Shown here in pieces: positions 1-9,801 of a DNA stretch of 64,000 bases. The notes below the pieces were generated by a model. It searched no databases. It worked only from the letters and a program-made list of their open reading frames with translations, and was not told the origin of the DNA. This DNA is from Nipponacmea schrenckii. Taxonomy: Eukaryota > Mollusca > Gastropoda > Lottiidae. The position numbers and the translations under genes were made by a program. The stretch spans positions 28,626,067 to 28,690,066 of the forward strand of contig CM060201.1 in the NCBI GenBank assembly GCA_030562195.1. Direction: 5' to 3'. Each line of letters opens with the position of its first letter. Within the stretch, counting starts at the first letter, position 1.

Positions 1-1071
1 GCAAATTGTTACACATGATAGAAGCCGTTATAATATTGGTATATGTAAGACAAAAGAACAATATAACGTTTTTACGGCCTTTATTACACTAGCAACCATG
101 TTTTCAGGCAAATGAAGTGTGAATCCGTAAAAATAGATTTTTAAGTTATAAAAGTCGAAGACATAATAGTTGTGTTTATCAACAATTTGTGCAGATGAGT
201 AGACCTACTTAGAATATCAACAGCATTTAATGTTGTGAAGTAGAATATTAAAAAGGTTTTAAAGAGGTTTTATAAATTTATATGTTAATTGGAAACACTG
301 ATATCATCAATTTGCACTATTTCAACTTTAAGTCAGACGTCTGTGGTTCCTGCAATTCCATGAAAATAAGTGTTATATTTCGTCACAAATCGACAAATAA
401 ATGCTTTATAAATTAAGGCCCTTCGCCATTAATAACGTTATCAAACACTTAATTTTAGTATCCCCGATTACAATCCCTATCATTAAGATAACAGTGGACA
501 ATATCACAATATTTCCCTATTTTTCCTGCACAACTACACGACCATTGCAAATCCAAAGCGGAAGTCTGGTGTAACTTGTTTAAAAGCAGTGGCTATATTT
601 ACGCGGTAGATTTTTATTTATCTTCAATTATCATTCCTTAAGTTAATAATCACTTAAATGAAGTATAGCGTGACGATTACAGATTAGCAGGTTTGATGAG
701 AATTTCATAAAAACAATAAGAAGATTTAGTCGATATGTTATCAGAAAAACAGAAAAACAACCATCGCAAAAAAAGTTTCATTAAAACCATTTTAGGTCCT
801 CTATAGAAATTAAATGAACTGTACTAAGGTACACTAGCACCAAAAGCAACACAAAAAATGATAACAAAAACATAACAAGTTTACAATTAAAGCTAAAATG
901 GTACACAATACAAAAATAAGTATAACAATGCAAAAACAAGTCGTAATTATAAACAAGAATTAAAAACAATATCACAACACTCCACAAAAAACATTCTTAC
1001 GGTGGCTCACATACGACATAATTCATTTTTTAATTTTGAACTAATTAATTTTCACGTAGGTAATAAATACT
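1..1071. other. Intergenic, AT-rich, no gene seen
   Basis: No coding exon could be supported on either strand. The only recognisable content is one copy of a dispersed MITE-like repeat near 262-410, listed separately. The small open frames here lack codon structure, domains or splice context. Confidence 0.6.
262..410 (+). repeat. Dispersed MITE-like repeat, copy A
   Basis: The stretch holds the block AACACTGATATCATCAATTT followed by a CAGACGTCTGTGGTTCCTGC core. The same blocks recur near 10.0, 32.7 and, reversed, 55.1 kb. This copy lacks the TGACGTCA palindrome found in the others. Its ends are approximate because the terminal inverted repeats are degraded here. Confidence 0.55.
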
Positions 1072-1515
1072 TTCATCATCGGGATTGTACGCCGTTATGT
1101 TCAAACGATCAGCCTGTAAAGGAATAACCTGGCATAGATAATACGGCTGTTTCATTGTCGCCCAGATAGAAAGTAGACAGGCAGATGATACATTTCTATT
1201 AGAGCATTTCACCAATTGTTCCTCACCTGGTAAGTTTCAATATAGAATAAGTTCAAGTACATATCATTGTGTTTTGAGAGAAGAAGTCAACGATTTAGAA
1301 TAGATAGATAGATACATGTAGATAGATAGATAGATACATAGATACATAGATGGATAGTTTATTTTTATTAAGCTTAAAGTAGTTAAACTTAAAGCCAAGA
1401 TGATACAATTAAAAAATCTATACATTATACACAGAACGGCGGAATTTCGTAAGGGCAATCCAATGAATAGATGCAGACGGTTCATTATTCTCAAAGTCAA
1501 CTTATGTCTAGGTGA
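1072..1515 (+). pseudogene. Decayed duplicate of the first PAN/Apple exon and its downstream intron
   Basis: Bases about 1105-1275 closely match 2970-3150, which is the end of PAN exon 2, its donor site and the start of the next intron. Bases about 1468-1515 match about 3198-3255, so the duplication carried intron sequence too. The copy has an in-frame TAA where the functional exon reads CAA, just after Trp-His-Arg, and its 5' part with the acceptor is not recognisable. A GATA-type microsatellite splits it. It lies upstream of the signal-peptide exon of the intact gene, so it is best read as a dead exon left by a local segmental duplication. Confidence 0.75.
1293..1352 (+). repeat. GATA-type microsatellite
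   Basis: Tandem GATA units with GATACATA variants form a short simple repeat inside the duplicated PAN-exon segment. Confidence 0.85.
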
Positions 1516-1901
1516 AAATAAGCTTATAAGTCCTGTACTTTTACAAAAAGTCTACCACGATGAAAAATATTTCCACCTGTAGGTGATTATAAAGAGAACT
1601 TTTAAATAAAAACTTACCCAACTTTTTGATTTAAAGCTGAAAACTAATATCACCTGGACGAAAATTTGATATCACCTTGGTGTAATGTAAGATAAAAAGG
1701 TTTAAAGCTCCAGAAGAAATGCGTGACCTCAACCCGAACATATTCTGTTTCCATGTTTAACAGAATTCCGTGCAATGGGGAATCCATCTTTAAACATTTA
1801 TAAGTTTGATGAACAATCATAATGTAACATTTAGCTTAAAAGCTTTGTACATTTACTATAATATCATTTGATGATTTTCTCCAGTCATACGTATATGTGT
1901 T

Positions 1902-4900
1902 ATGGCAACTGCTTTTATTCGTATTCAGTGCTGTCTAATTCTGATTTTCAGTATTTTGGAAAATGTTGGTGAGTCGAATTTCTAACTTATAAGGGCATTG
2001 TTGTACATATTTATTTTTCTAGAATGAATTCAGATTCGTCTACAATCAACTAAAGATGTCACAATGTCGACAATGTGTAAGACTGTACGTTGTCGAATAT
2101 TTTTATATTTAGATTTTAGTTGATAAATAATTAGTTGCATTATTCCGTTTCTTAATAGAAGTAAGACAAGAGGATACTGTCAAACCATTTTCATTTCACA
2201 AAAGCAAATCCGACCTAAGTTTCATCTCCAATTAGATAAAAAGGAACGATGATAATACCATGGTAATACAATGATCCAGTTGACCATATTAGGAAACCCA
2301 TTACAACAATTAGTACAAATACAAATACAAATAGAATTGTTGAAACATTCCAGCTGTAAATGGGAACGGATAATCCGGGAAAGATCAATGCCAAGAGGTT
2401 TGGCCGAGGACCAGCTGGTAAAAAGGACCCCTGTCACGGCGGACTTGTGAACCTAAGTTGTAATCCTTGTAAAATATAGTTGTTTCGTTTTTTTTTTCAA
2501 ATGAAATGGGCAAAGAGACCGATAATGATTTGGATTCTCAGGCCGCACTTCCGGCAGGGAAATCAGTTCGTCATTATTGCAAAATTTGGTGTTTATTGTT
2601 TCGAAAATCATAAAGATGTTGATGCCGCTTTATGTTCCTTAAGCAGTGATACGATGATCTGAAGCGAAACTAATGGAACATGTTATCACTTGTGTCTGGA
2701 CATATTAAAAGAACCAACAAAGCGTGCCAGGTCCACAATGTTAATAAGTATATATATTTATATATATTCCTAAATATTTACATTGTAAAACAAATATTTT
2801 TGATCCGGCCAAGAGAAAGTAGAAAATGTTTTAATTTGATTCTTGTCGACTTGCTCATATTTATGTTTATATTTCAGATTCGTACTGTTTCATACTGACA
2901 GACGATATGAGATCGTATTCCGGTATACTACAAAACGGTGTCACAAAAGTTTCGGATTGTATTCAGATTTGTTCAAACGAGCCAACATGTAAAGGAATAA
3001 CCTGGCATAGACAACACGGCTGTTTCATTGTCGTTCAGATGGAAAGCAGACAGCCAGATGATGCATTTCTATTAGAGCATTTCACCAATTGTTCCTCACC
3101 TGGTAAGTGTCAATATAGACTAAGTACTTCTTCAAATCACTGTGTTTTGGGAAAATGTTATCTAAAATAAGTTCTAGTAGTCAACAATTTAGAATAGATG
3201 CAGAAGGTTCTTAATTATAATATTATTAATCGCAAAGTCAACTTATGTCTAGCATTTTAAGTTAAGTTAAGCTTGTCCAGCACTAACGGCTTCCGAAGGT
3301 CAACAGTGACTGACGTCGGCGGATAGGTACAAATTCCTGAATTATTTTCGCAACATGATTAAAAATAAAAAATGATTTAAATAAAACGATTAAATAACAC
3401 AGGGACAGTGGAATTTGTCATTATAATTTGTCAAATACACGTATTTTCTCTTCTTTTACTGCTTAATAAGACACAGTGCTATTTCTCAGTCTATACATTT
3501 TGATATATGTTTATAAATACTTTCTCTGTAGTGGACAAGACTATATAACGAAATATGCTGCGATTTCGTGTCCAGTCAAAGATGTATAAAAACATTGTTG
3601 CGTTACAGAAACAACATATTTATCAATCTCGATATAATATTTATCCTAATAACTAAATAGGTGAATACATCTTTTCAGACATATAACGTTTTACCAAAAC
3701 ATGATTCTACGGAGCCCCCAACACGCAGTGTAAATATTTTTTTTATTATTTCGTTTAATCGAAATAATTAATTCGTTTAAACGAAATAATTATTTCGATT
3801 AAACGAAATAATAGCATTTATTTCGATTAAACAAAAAAATTATTTCGATTATTTCGTTTAAATAGTCAAATTAATTCGTTCAAACGAATAATTTAAATCG
3901 TTTAAACGAAATAGTCAAATTAATTCGTTTAAACGAAATAATTTAAATCGTTTAAACGAAATAGTCAAATTAATTCGTTTAAACGAAATAAATATTTATA
4001 TATTTTAAAAAAGTATTTCCACTTTTGCGTGTTAGGGGCTCCGTATGATTCTCTTCTGATTCCCATATAATTTAAGACAATTGAAACTATTGTTCCAAAT
4101 AGATTATCAAATGGTCTGATCATTATTTCACATATTATGCCCTGGATTTATGTAATTGTTAAGTTCTGATTTTGTTTTCAATTCCAAAGCACTAACTGAC
4201 TTGAAATTCTGTTTGCATCATCGAGGAGTTGGTACGAGTGTATTATTAAATGGAATGGTGGATGGCAAAGATTGTTTCATCGTGTGTCAAATTGTACCAC
4301 ATTGTATTGCTAGCAATTGGGATGTGTCTCATCACAAATGCTATCTTTTCTACCAAACACCAACTGCAATAGTACATGATGTTAATTATGTTTACTGTAC
4401 TAAGCAATCTTCGTGTAGCTTACGTAAGCATTGATATAGAATTATTTCTGTTTTTTCAGAATGCTTGATATTTGTTTAAAGTCTCTTAGTGATTGGGCTG
4501 AAATGCGAAAACAAAAGCACACAGGTGGAAACAAAAGCATATACAACGCACACAATACGCAAAAAATTGTCGCTCCGCGAACAAGAGCAAACAGAGCATA
4601 AACAATAGCAAACAAGCACAACTCCCCAACTGAGATTAAACAAAGATCAAACATTGGGCTCTTCAACTCTTCAAGCGCTTGTACCATTGAATAATCAAAA
4701 TATAAATATGCTGTTTTCATTAGTTTCATTCAGTGCTTGAAAAAGTCAATGTCTATTTATTCCACTTCAAATGTGAAGTAAAAAAATCTTTCTTGTTTAG
4801 ATTATTAAGGACGAGATTAACGACAGGCAATCTAATTAAAAGATATCGATAAATGTCATACTATTGCGTGATGAAAAAAGTCATTTCCCAAATGAAATTC

Positions 4901-6267
4901 ATCATAATAATGAAGAAGAAAAGGATTATCGCGTCAAGCTTTTTGGCCAATTTCCTTATATCCTTTGTTTTTAGTCTAATATTAAAGTTGAACTTCCCTC
5001 GACGATTCAAAATATTTTGTGTCCTGCTTCTAATTTACTAGTCATTGAAATTGTATTTAGACGTTACAACTACTGAGTACAGCACCACATACATAAGTAC
5101 AGCCGCCGATACAACAGAAGAAATAATTACAGAAGATGTTACCACTGATATAGCCGTTACTTGGTCAGGTATATTATTTATCATAACGTTCTCTTAACCT
5201 ATTTCAAACTAATATCAAATTATAACTAATATGGACATTTGGCAATTATCTTATAACGGTTCTCCAAGCAAATCAACACTTTGAGTAAAATACACAAAAC
5301 TCGGACTCTCTAAAAGCTAAAAGTTCTGAACTGAAAGTTCACGGTTCAACATTTTCGGGATTTTTTTTTTTATGACAGGAATAATTTGTCTATGTTCATT
5401 ATAAGGATATTTTATCTTTGTTTAGTATCTATTGTAGATGAAGAAGGATATTTTATCTTTGTTTATTATCTATTGTAGATAAAAAATGATATTTTATCTT
5501 TGTTAAGTATCTACTGTAGATAACGAAGGATATTTCACTTTGTTTAGTATCTATTGTTGATAAAGAAGGATATTTTATCTTGGTTTTGTATCTATTGTAG
5601 AGAAAGAAGGATATTTTATCTATATTTAGTATTTACTGTAGATAAAGAAGGATATTTTATCTTTGTTCATTATCTACTGTAGATCACGAAGGATATTTCA
5701 CGTTGTTTAGTATCTATTGTTGATAAAGAAGGATATTTTATCTTGGTTTTGTATCTATTGTAGAGAAAGAAGGATATTTTATCTTTGTTTAGTACCTATT
5801 GTAGATAAAACAGGATTTTTATCCATGTTAATTATTTATTGTGGATAAAGATTGGTGTTTTATATGTTTATTACAGATATTTTATTAGTTCAATTTTATA
5901 TGACCAGCTATATGAATTTGCTGCAGATTTTATATTATCATTGCTGTGCATTGCTTACCGCATAGCGTCAGATGACTATCTTATTTAATGATTCTATGTT
6001 CTATCTATTGTAGATAAAGAAGGATATTTTATCTCTCTTCATTATCTATTATATTTAATATTTTGTTTGTTAACTATTGTAGATAAAGAAGGATATTTTA
6101 TCAATGAAAATGGTTATAAAGGGAATAGTTTGTTAATAAAAAACAGTCGTATTTATTGTGCTGTACAGTGTCTTACGGATATTCAGTGTAATGGGTTTGA
6201 ATATAATTCTACAGATTTAGCGTGTCACCTGAAATCAGACGGGTTTCATTATAGAAGAATTCAATAA
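1902..6267 (+). CDS. Secreted PAN/Apple-domain protein, 5 exons, 272 aa
   Basis: Proposed exons are 1902-1968, 2878-3102, 4190-4423, 5061-5168 and 6083-6267. All introns are GT-AG and every internal junction is phase 1, the usual pattern for shuffled extracellular modules. Exon 1 encodes a hydrophobic signal peptide (residues 1-22, start MATAFIRIQ). Exon 2 (about 23-97) is a PAN/Apple module with six cysteines in the spacing Cys-x3-Cys-x5-Cys-x10-Cys after a first isolated Cys. Exon 3 (98-175) is a second Cys-rich PAN-like module. Exon 4 (176-211) is a Thr/Ser-rich, probably O-glycosylated linker. Exon 5 (211-272) holds a shorter third module with four cysteines and the stop codon. PAN domains bind proteins or carbohydrate, so an extracellular adhesion or recognition role is inferred; the exact function is unknown. 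The acceptor of exon 5 is preceded by a tandem array of copies of itself. A candidate AATAAA lies at 6371-6376. Exon structure is predicted only. Confidence 0.8.
3701..4052. mobile_element. Palindrome-rich MITE with 8-bp target duplication
   Basis: The element at 3709-4044 begins ACGGAGCCCCCAACACGCA and ends with the inverted copy TGCGTGTTAGGGGCTCCGT. It is flanked by perfect 8-bp direct repeats ATGATTCT (3701-3708 and 4045-4052). The interior is built from repeated TTCGTTTAAACGAAAT palindromes. It has no coding capacity. An 8-bp duplication fits hAT-type or other 8-bp-TSD transposases, so it is a non-autonomous DNA transposon in intron 2 of the PAN gene. Confidence 0.85.
5392..6110 (+). repeat. 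41-bp tandem array copying a 3' splice site and exon start
   Basis: About eleven units of roughly 41 bp run from 5392 to about 5840, with further partial units near 6000-6110. Each unit resembles the authentic exon 5 junction: a CTATTGTAG acceptor followed by ATAAAGAAGGATATTTTATC, the first bases of the exon. A 164-bp (four-unit) duplication is visible within the array (5521-5600 compared with 5681-5760). The last unit is the real exon boundary. Some units have lost the AG (TTGTTG). Confidence 0.85.
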
Positions 6268-6940
6268 GCATTTTTCAATTACATGAAATACTTCAGTACT
6301 GAAGTTGGAAGTCTTTCTTCAATTCAATTAAATAACAGAACTTCATTAAACGTATACTACTCATTGGTTTAATAAATTGTGTTACGTTATTATATATGAT
6401 TAATATAATAAGTCCAATTCAGGACTTGTGTACCAAAATGTCCCTGCTCGAGTTCTGCATGATGATAAGACGGAAAATTGTTAGCTCTGCAAAGAAGCGG
6501 AGCAAAAAAAAAATTAAATGGGTGTAATTTTGAATATCAAATTCTCTTTCCCTTGATTGTATTTCGTTTATTAAAGATATTTCATTTAATAGTTCTAAAT
6601 AAATAGATAGACGTTTACAAATTTGAGAAGGGATTTGAGGAGCCTAATTTGTGGATTTCTCTAGGTTGCGTTGCTTTTTGCCTTCTTGTTTTTTTTTTGG
6701 ACCGCTGTTCTCGCAATGAACTATTATCGTACAAACTCTTATTTACTCAATCGAGAGCCTCAACCAAGTCCATACGACAAGGCATTCTTCTCTTTAGAGA
6801 AAATGCGCTCTAATTATTTATTCATATCTGTTCATAACTTGTGTATTTTTAAACAAATTGTACGTTGAAGTATTTAAGATTACTTTTGTGGTCATGTACT
6901 TGATCGCCAGAACATAAATCTATCCATTTAATGCACATGT
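6268..6940. other. 3' flank of the PAN gene, no further gene seen
   Basis: A candidate polyadenylation signal AATAAA lies at 6371-6376, about 100 bases after the stop codon. The rest is AT-rich with only short unsupported open frames. Confidence 0.5.
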
Positions 6941-7215
6941 AATACACCAGATACACAAACGTTACTGTTGACAACGTGTCCCTGTGCCAAAGTACACCAG
7001 ATACACCAAAGTTTCTGTTCACAACTCTCTCCCTTTGAGGTCCTTGGGTCAATAACACCGGATACACCAAAGTTTCTGTTCACAACGTGTCCTTGAGGTC
7101 CTTGGGCCAATAACACCAGATACACCAAAGGTTTTCCTTGGGTTTTCACCAAAAAAAATTTTTTTCCCTTGAGGTCCTTGAGCCAATAACACCAGATTCA
7201 CTAATATATATGTTC
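6940..7215 (+). repeat. Tandem repeat of about 65-70 bp
   Basis: Units contain AACACCAGATACACCAAAGT, then TTTCTGTTCACAAC, then TTGAGGTCCTTGGG. Three to four imperfect copies are present, and the open frames across them on the minus strand are repeat-driven. Confidence 0.75.
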
Positions 7216-7735
7216 ACAACTTCAAATGGTAATTTAGTTCAAACCAATACGAATTTTAAGTAGAAGTATTTATGTGATAATAAAATACTTGAATAGAAAT
7301 CTAACTATTAATGTCCTACTTAGGCAAATAAGTGTTGTTATGGAAATTCATAATTGTGGTAATTTTAAGATGAACCGTCATAAATGATTTGAAAGAACAA
7401 TATTGATTTATTAGAAAACAATATTATATAAATATCATTGGCATAAAACTTTCTATACCTAATAGTACTTATCATAAACTTTCAGATAATTACGCAACTT
7501 CCAGGAGTAATTGTTATGTTACGTAATTTTTCTTTTGTTAATATGCAATTTCTAATATCTTTGTTTAATTATAGAACTTACAAATCCCTTTTTTCACTTG
7601 AGTAATGCCTTGTTAAGTTTTGAGTTATGCAAGTTCCTGTTTAATCATACAAATCCCAAAATTTAAAGCTGAGTTAAGCAGTTTCTAAAACCAATTTTGT
7701 TTGAATGCAACTTGCAAAAACGTGTACAGTTATAC
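7216..7735. other. AT-rich spacer, no gene seen
   Basis: Unstructured AT-rich sequence lies between two tandem arrays. Towards the 3' end, scattered words resembling the 26-bp minisatellite (AACTTCC and TTGAGTTATGCAA-like words) suggest eroded early repeat units. Confidence 0.4.
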
Positions 7736-8840
7736 TAACTTCGAAGACGAGTGTAACTTTCAAAAGGTGTTGAGTTTCACAACTTTCAAAAGGTGTTGAG
7801 TTATGCAACTTCCAAAACGTGTTGAGTTATGCCACTTCAAAATCGTGTTAAGTTATGCAACTTCCAAGACGTGTTGAGTTATGCAACTTCCAAAACGTGT
7901 TGAGTTATGCAACTTCCAAAACGTGTTGAGTTATGCAATTTCCAAAACGTGTTGAGTTATGCAACATCCAAAATGTGTTGAGTTACGCAATTTCGAAGAC
8001 GTGTTGAGTTGTCCAACTTCGAAGACGTTTTGAGTTGTGCAACTTCCAAAACGTGTTGAGTTATGCAACTTCTAACACGTGTTTGGGTGATGCAACTTCC
8101 AAGGCGTGTCGAGTTATGCAATTTCCAAAACGTGTTGAGTTATGCAACTTTCAAAATTTGTTGAATTACGCAACTTCGAAGACGTGATGAGTTGTGTAAT
8201 TTCGAAGACGTGTTGAGTTGTGCAACTTCCAAAACGTGTTGAGTTGTGCAGCTTCCAAAATGTGTTGAGTTACGCATCTTCGAAGACGTGTTGAGTTGAG
8301 CAACTTCCAAAACGTGTTAAGTTATGCGATTTCCAAGACGTGTTGAGTTATGCGACTTCTAAGACGTGTTGGGTTATGCAACTTCCAAGACGTGTTGAGT
8401 TATGCAACTTTCAAAAAGGGTTGAGTTATGCAACTTCCAAAACGTGTTGAGTTATGCAACTTCCAAAACGTGTTGAGTGTTGACACTTCAAAATCGTGTT
8501 AAGTTATGCAACTTCCAAAACGTGTTGAGTCGTGCAACTTCCAAAACGTGTTGAGTTATGCAACTTCCAAAACGTGTTGAGTTATGCAATTTCCAAAACG
8601 TGTTGAGTTATGCAACATCCAAAATGTGTTGAGTTGCGCAATTTCGAAGACGTGTTGAGTTGTCCAACTTCGAAGACGTTTTGAGTTGTGCAACTTCCAA
8701 AACGTGTTGAGTTATGCAACTTCTAACACGTGTTTGGGTGATGCAACTTCCAAGGCGTGTTGAGTTATGCAACTTCCAAAAGGTGTTGAGTCATGCAACT
8801 TCCAAAACGTGTTGAGTTATGCAACTTCCAAAATATGTTG
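7736..8840 (+). repeat. 26-bp minisatellite with 651-bp higher-order period
   Basis: More than 40 units of about 26 bp have the consensus ACTTCCAAAACGTGTTGAGT followed by TATGCA. Distinct variants recur in the same order at an offset of 651 bp. The TCAAAATCGTG variant appears at about 7838 and 8489, and the CATCCAAAATG variant at about 7965 and 8616. This shows that a block of about 25 units was duplicated as a whole. It does not have spacers of a CRISPR type. Confidence 0.9.
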
Positions 8841-9051
8841 GATGTGAGCTTGGAAGATATTGGGTTTGAAATGAAAATAGATATAAGTTTTTGTTTAAAG
8901 TCAAAATAGTTGAAGAGATTAATAAACAAGATTGTTAAGATGTTTTCCAAACTTTCCAGAAGTATTACTGTACACCAGTCTGCTCGTAAATGGGACGCCC
9001 ATGACGATGGCGTCACTAATCGCGACCAATTAGAAGATAAAACACTTTGTG

Positions 9052-9172
9052 TTTTTGATTTAGAGAGGGGGTTTATTCGATATTTAACCATGCTTGAATA
9101 TACCATTAGCGGTCGAGGGCCCTCTAATGGTATATTCAAGCATGGTTAAATATCGAATAAAGCCCCTCTAAA
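9052..9172. repeat. Near-perfect long hairpin (inverted repeat, arms of about 52 bp)
   Basis: The left arm, from about 9059, begins TTTAGAGAGGGGGTTTATTC and runs through ACCATGCTTGAATATACCAT. The right arm, ending near 9171, is its reverse complement with one or two mismatches. The loop of about a dozen bases contains CGGTCGAGGGCC. The overlapping open frames on both strands are a by-product of the palindrome. It may be a foldback MITE. Confidence 0.85.
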
Positions 9173-9197
9173 TCTAAAACAGATAGTCGTTTATCGG

Positions 9198-9490
9198 AAT
9201 TGTACCACAAATTGTGATTATTTTGTTCCCAGACTCTTTTTTATGGATAATTTAGACATGGGTTATTCGGTTTTTATGACGTTAGGTGCAGTATGACGCA
9301 CATAACAACAAACTGCACGTGCGCTATGGAATGAAAAAGAAGACATCTTTTTATCATTAACATTAACAAGATTTGTAACTAGTTCGCTGAAATTAATACG
9401 CCAAATTGCAAAGACATGATGTCAAATTGCTATTACACCCCATGTATTAGACCAATCAGAACTCAGAATTTTTGTTATTTGTGGTACAAT
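9198..9490. repeat. Possible MITE with 14-bp terminal inverted repeats
   Basis: ATTGTACCACAAAT near 9198 and its exact reverse complement ATTTGTGGTACAAT near 9476 bound about 290 bp of non-coding DNA. No clear target duplication is visible, so the call is tentative. Confidence 0.35.
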
Positions 9491-9801
9491 GATAATTATT
9501 ATGATGATTACGTCATCAAATACATAGTCCCTTTATCATGTCATTCTTGATCAGTTCGAGTATGTCAAACGACCTTCCTAACGTCACTAAAAAGTCTATA
9601 CATTTTTTTTTATGGAAACGAATACCTATAATAGGAAACTATAGGGAATATAATATAATATAGCTTTTTTCATCGTAGAGCTCTGAGTTCGAATTGAATC
9701 AATTTAAGGTCCATTTCTGAATTAAATTGAGTTTTAAAGGTAAACGACGGAACATGGTGCTATCTTTATATTTCTATAGATTTGGTTTTGGATCCAAGTA
9801 A

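Noticed and set aside
4442..5041. Hydrophobic frames in intron 3 of the PAN gene
   Set aside because: They are driven by AT-rich composition, have no splice logic, and overlap an intron whose flanking phases agree without them.
6671..6868. 65-codon frame starting with a hydrophobic segment
   Set aside because: It resembles a signal peptide, but there is no downstream exon, no domain, and the start lies next to a poly(T) tract.
7736..8840. Possible CRISPR array
   Set aside because: Units are directly joined 26-bp repeats with no unique spacers, and the host is clearly eukaryotic.
8765..9149. Open frames of 124 and 79 codons on opposite strands
   Set aside because: Both are produced by the minisatellite end and the long hairpin; neither has a domain or codon bias.
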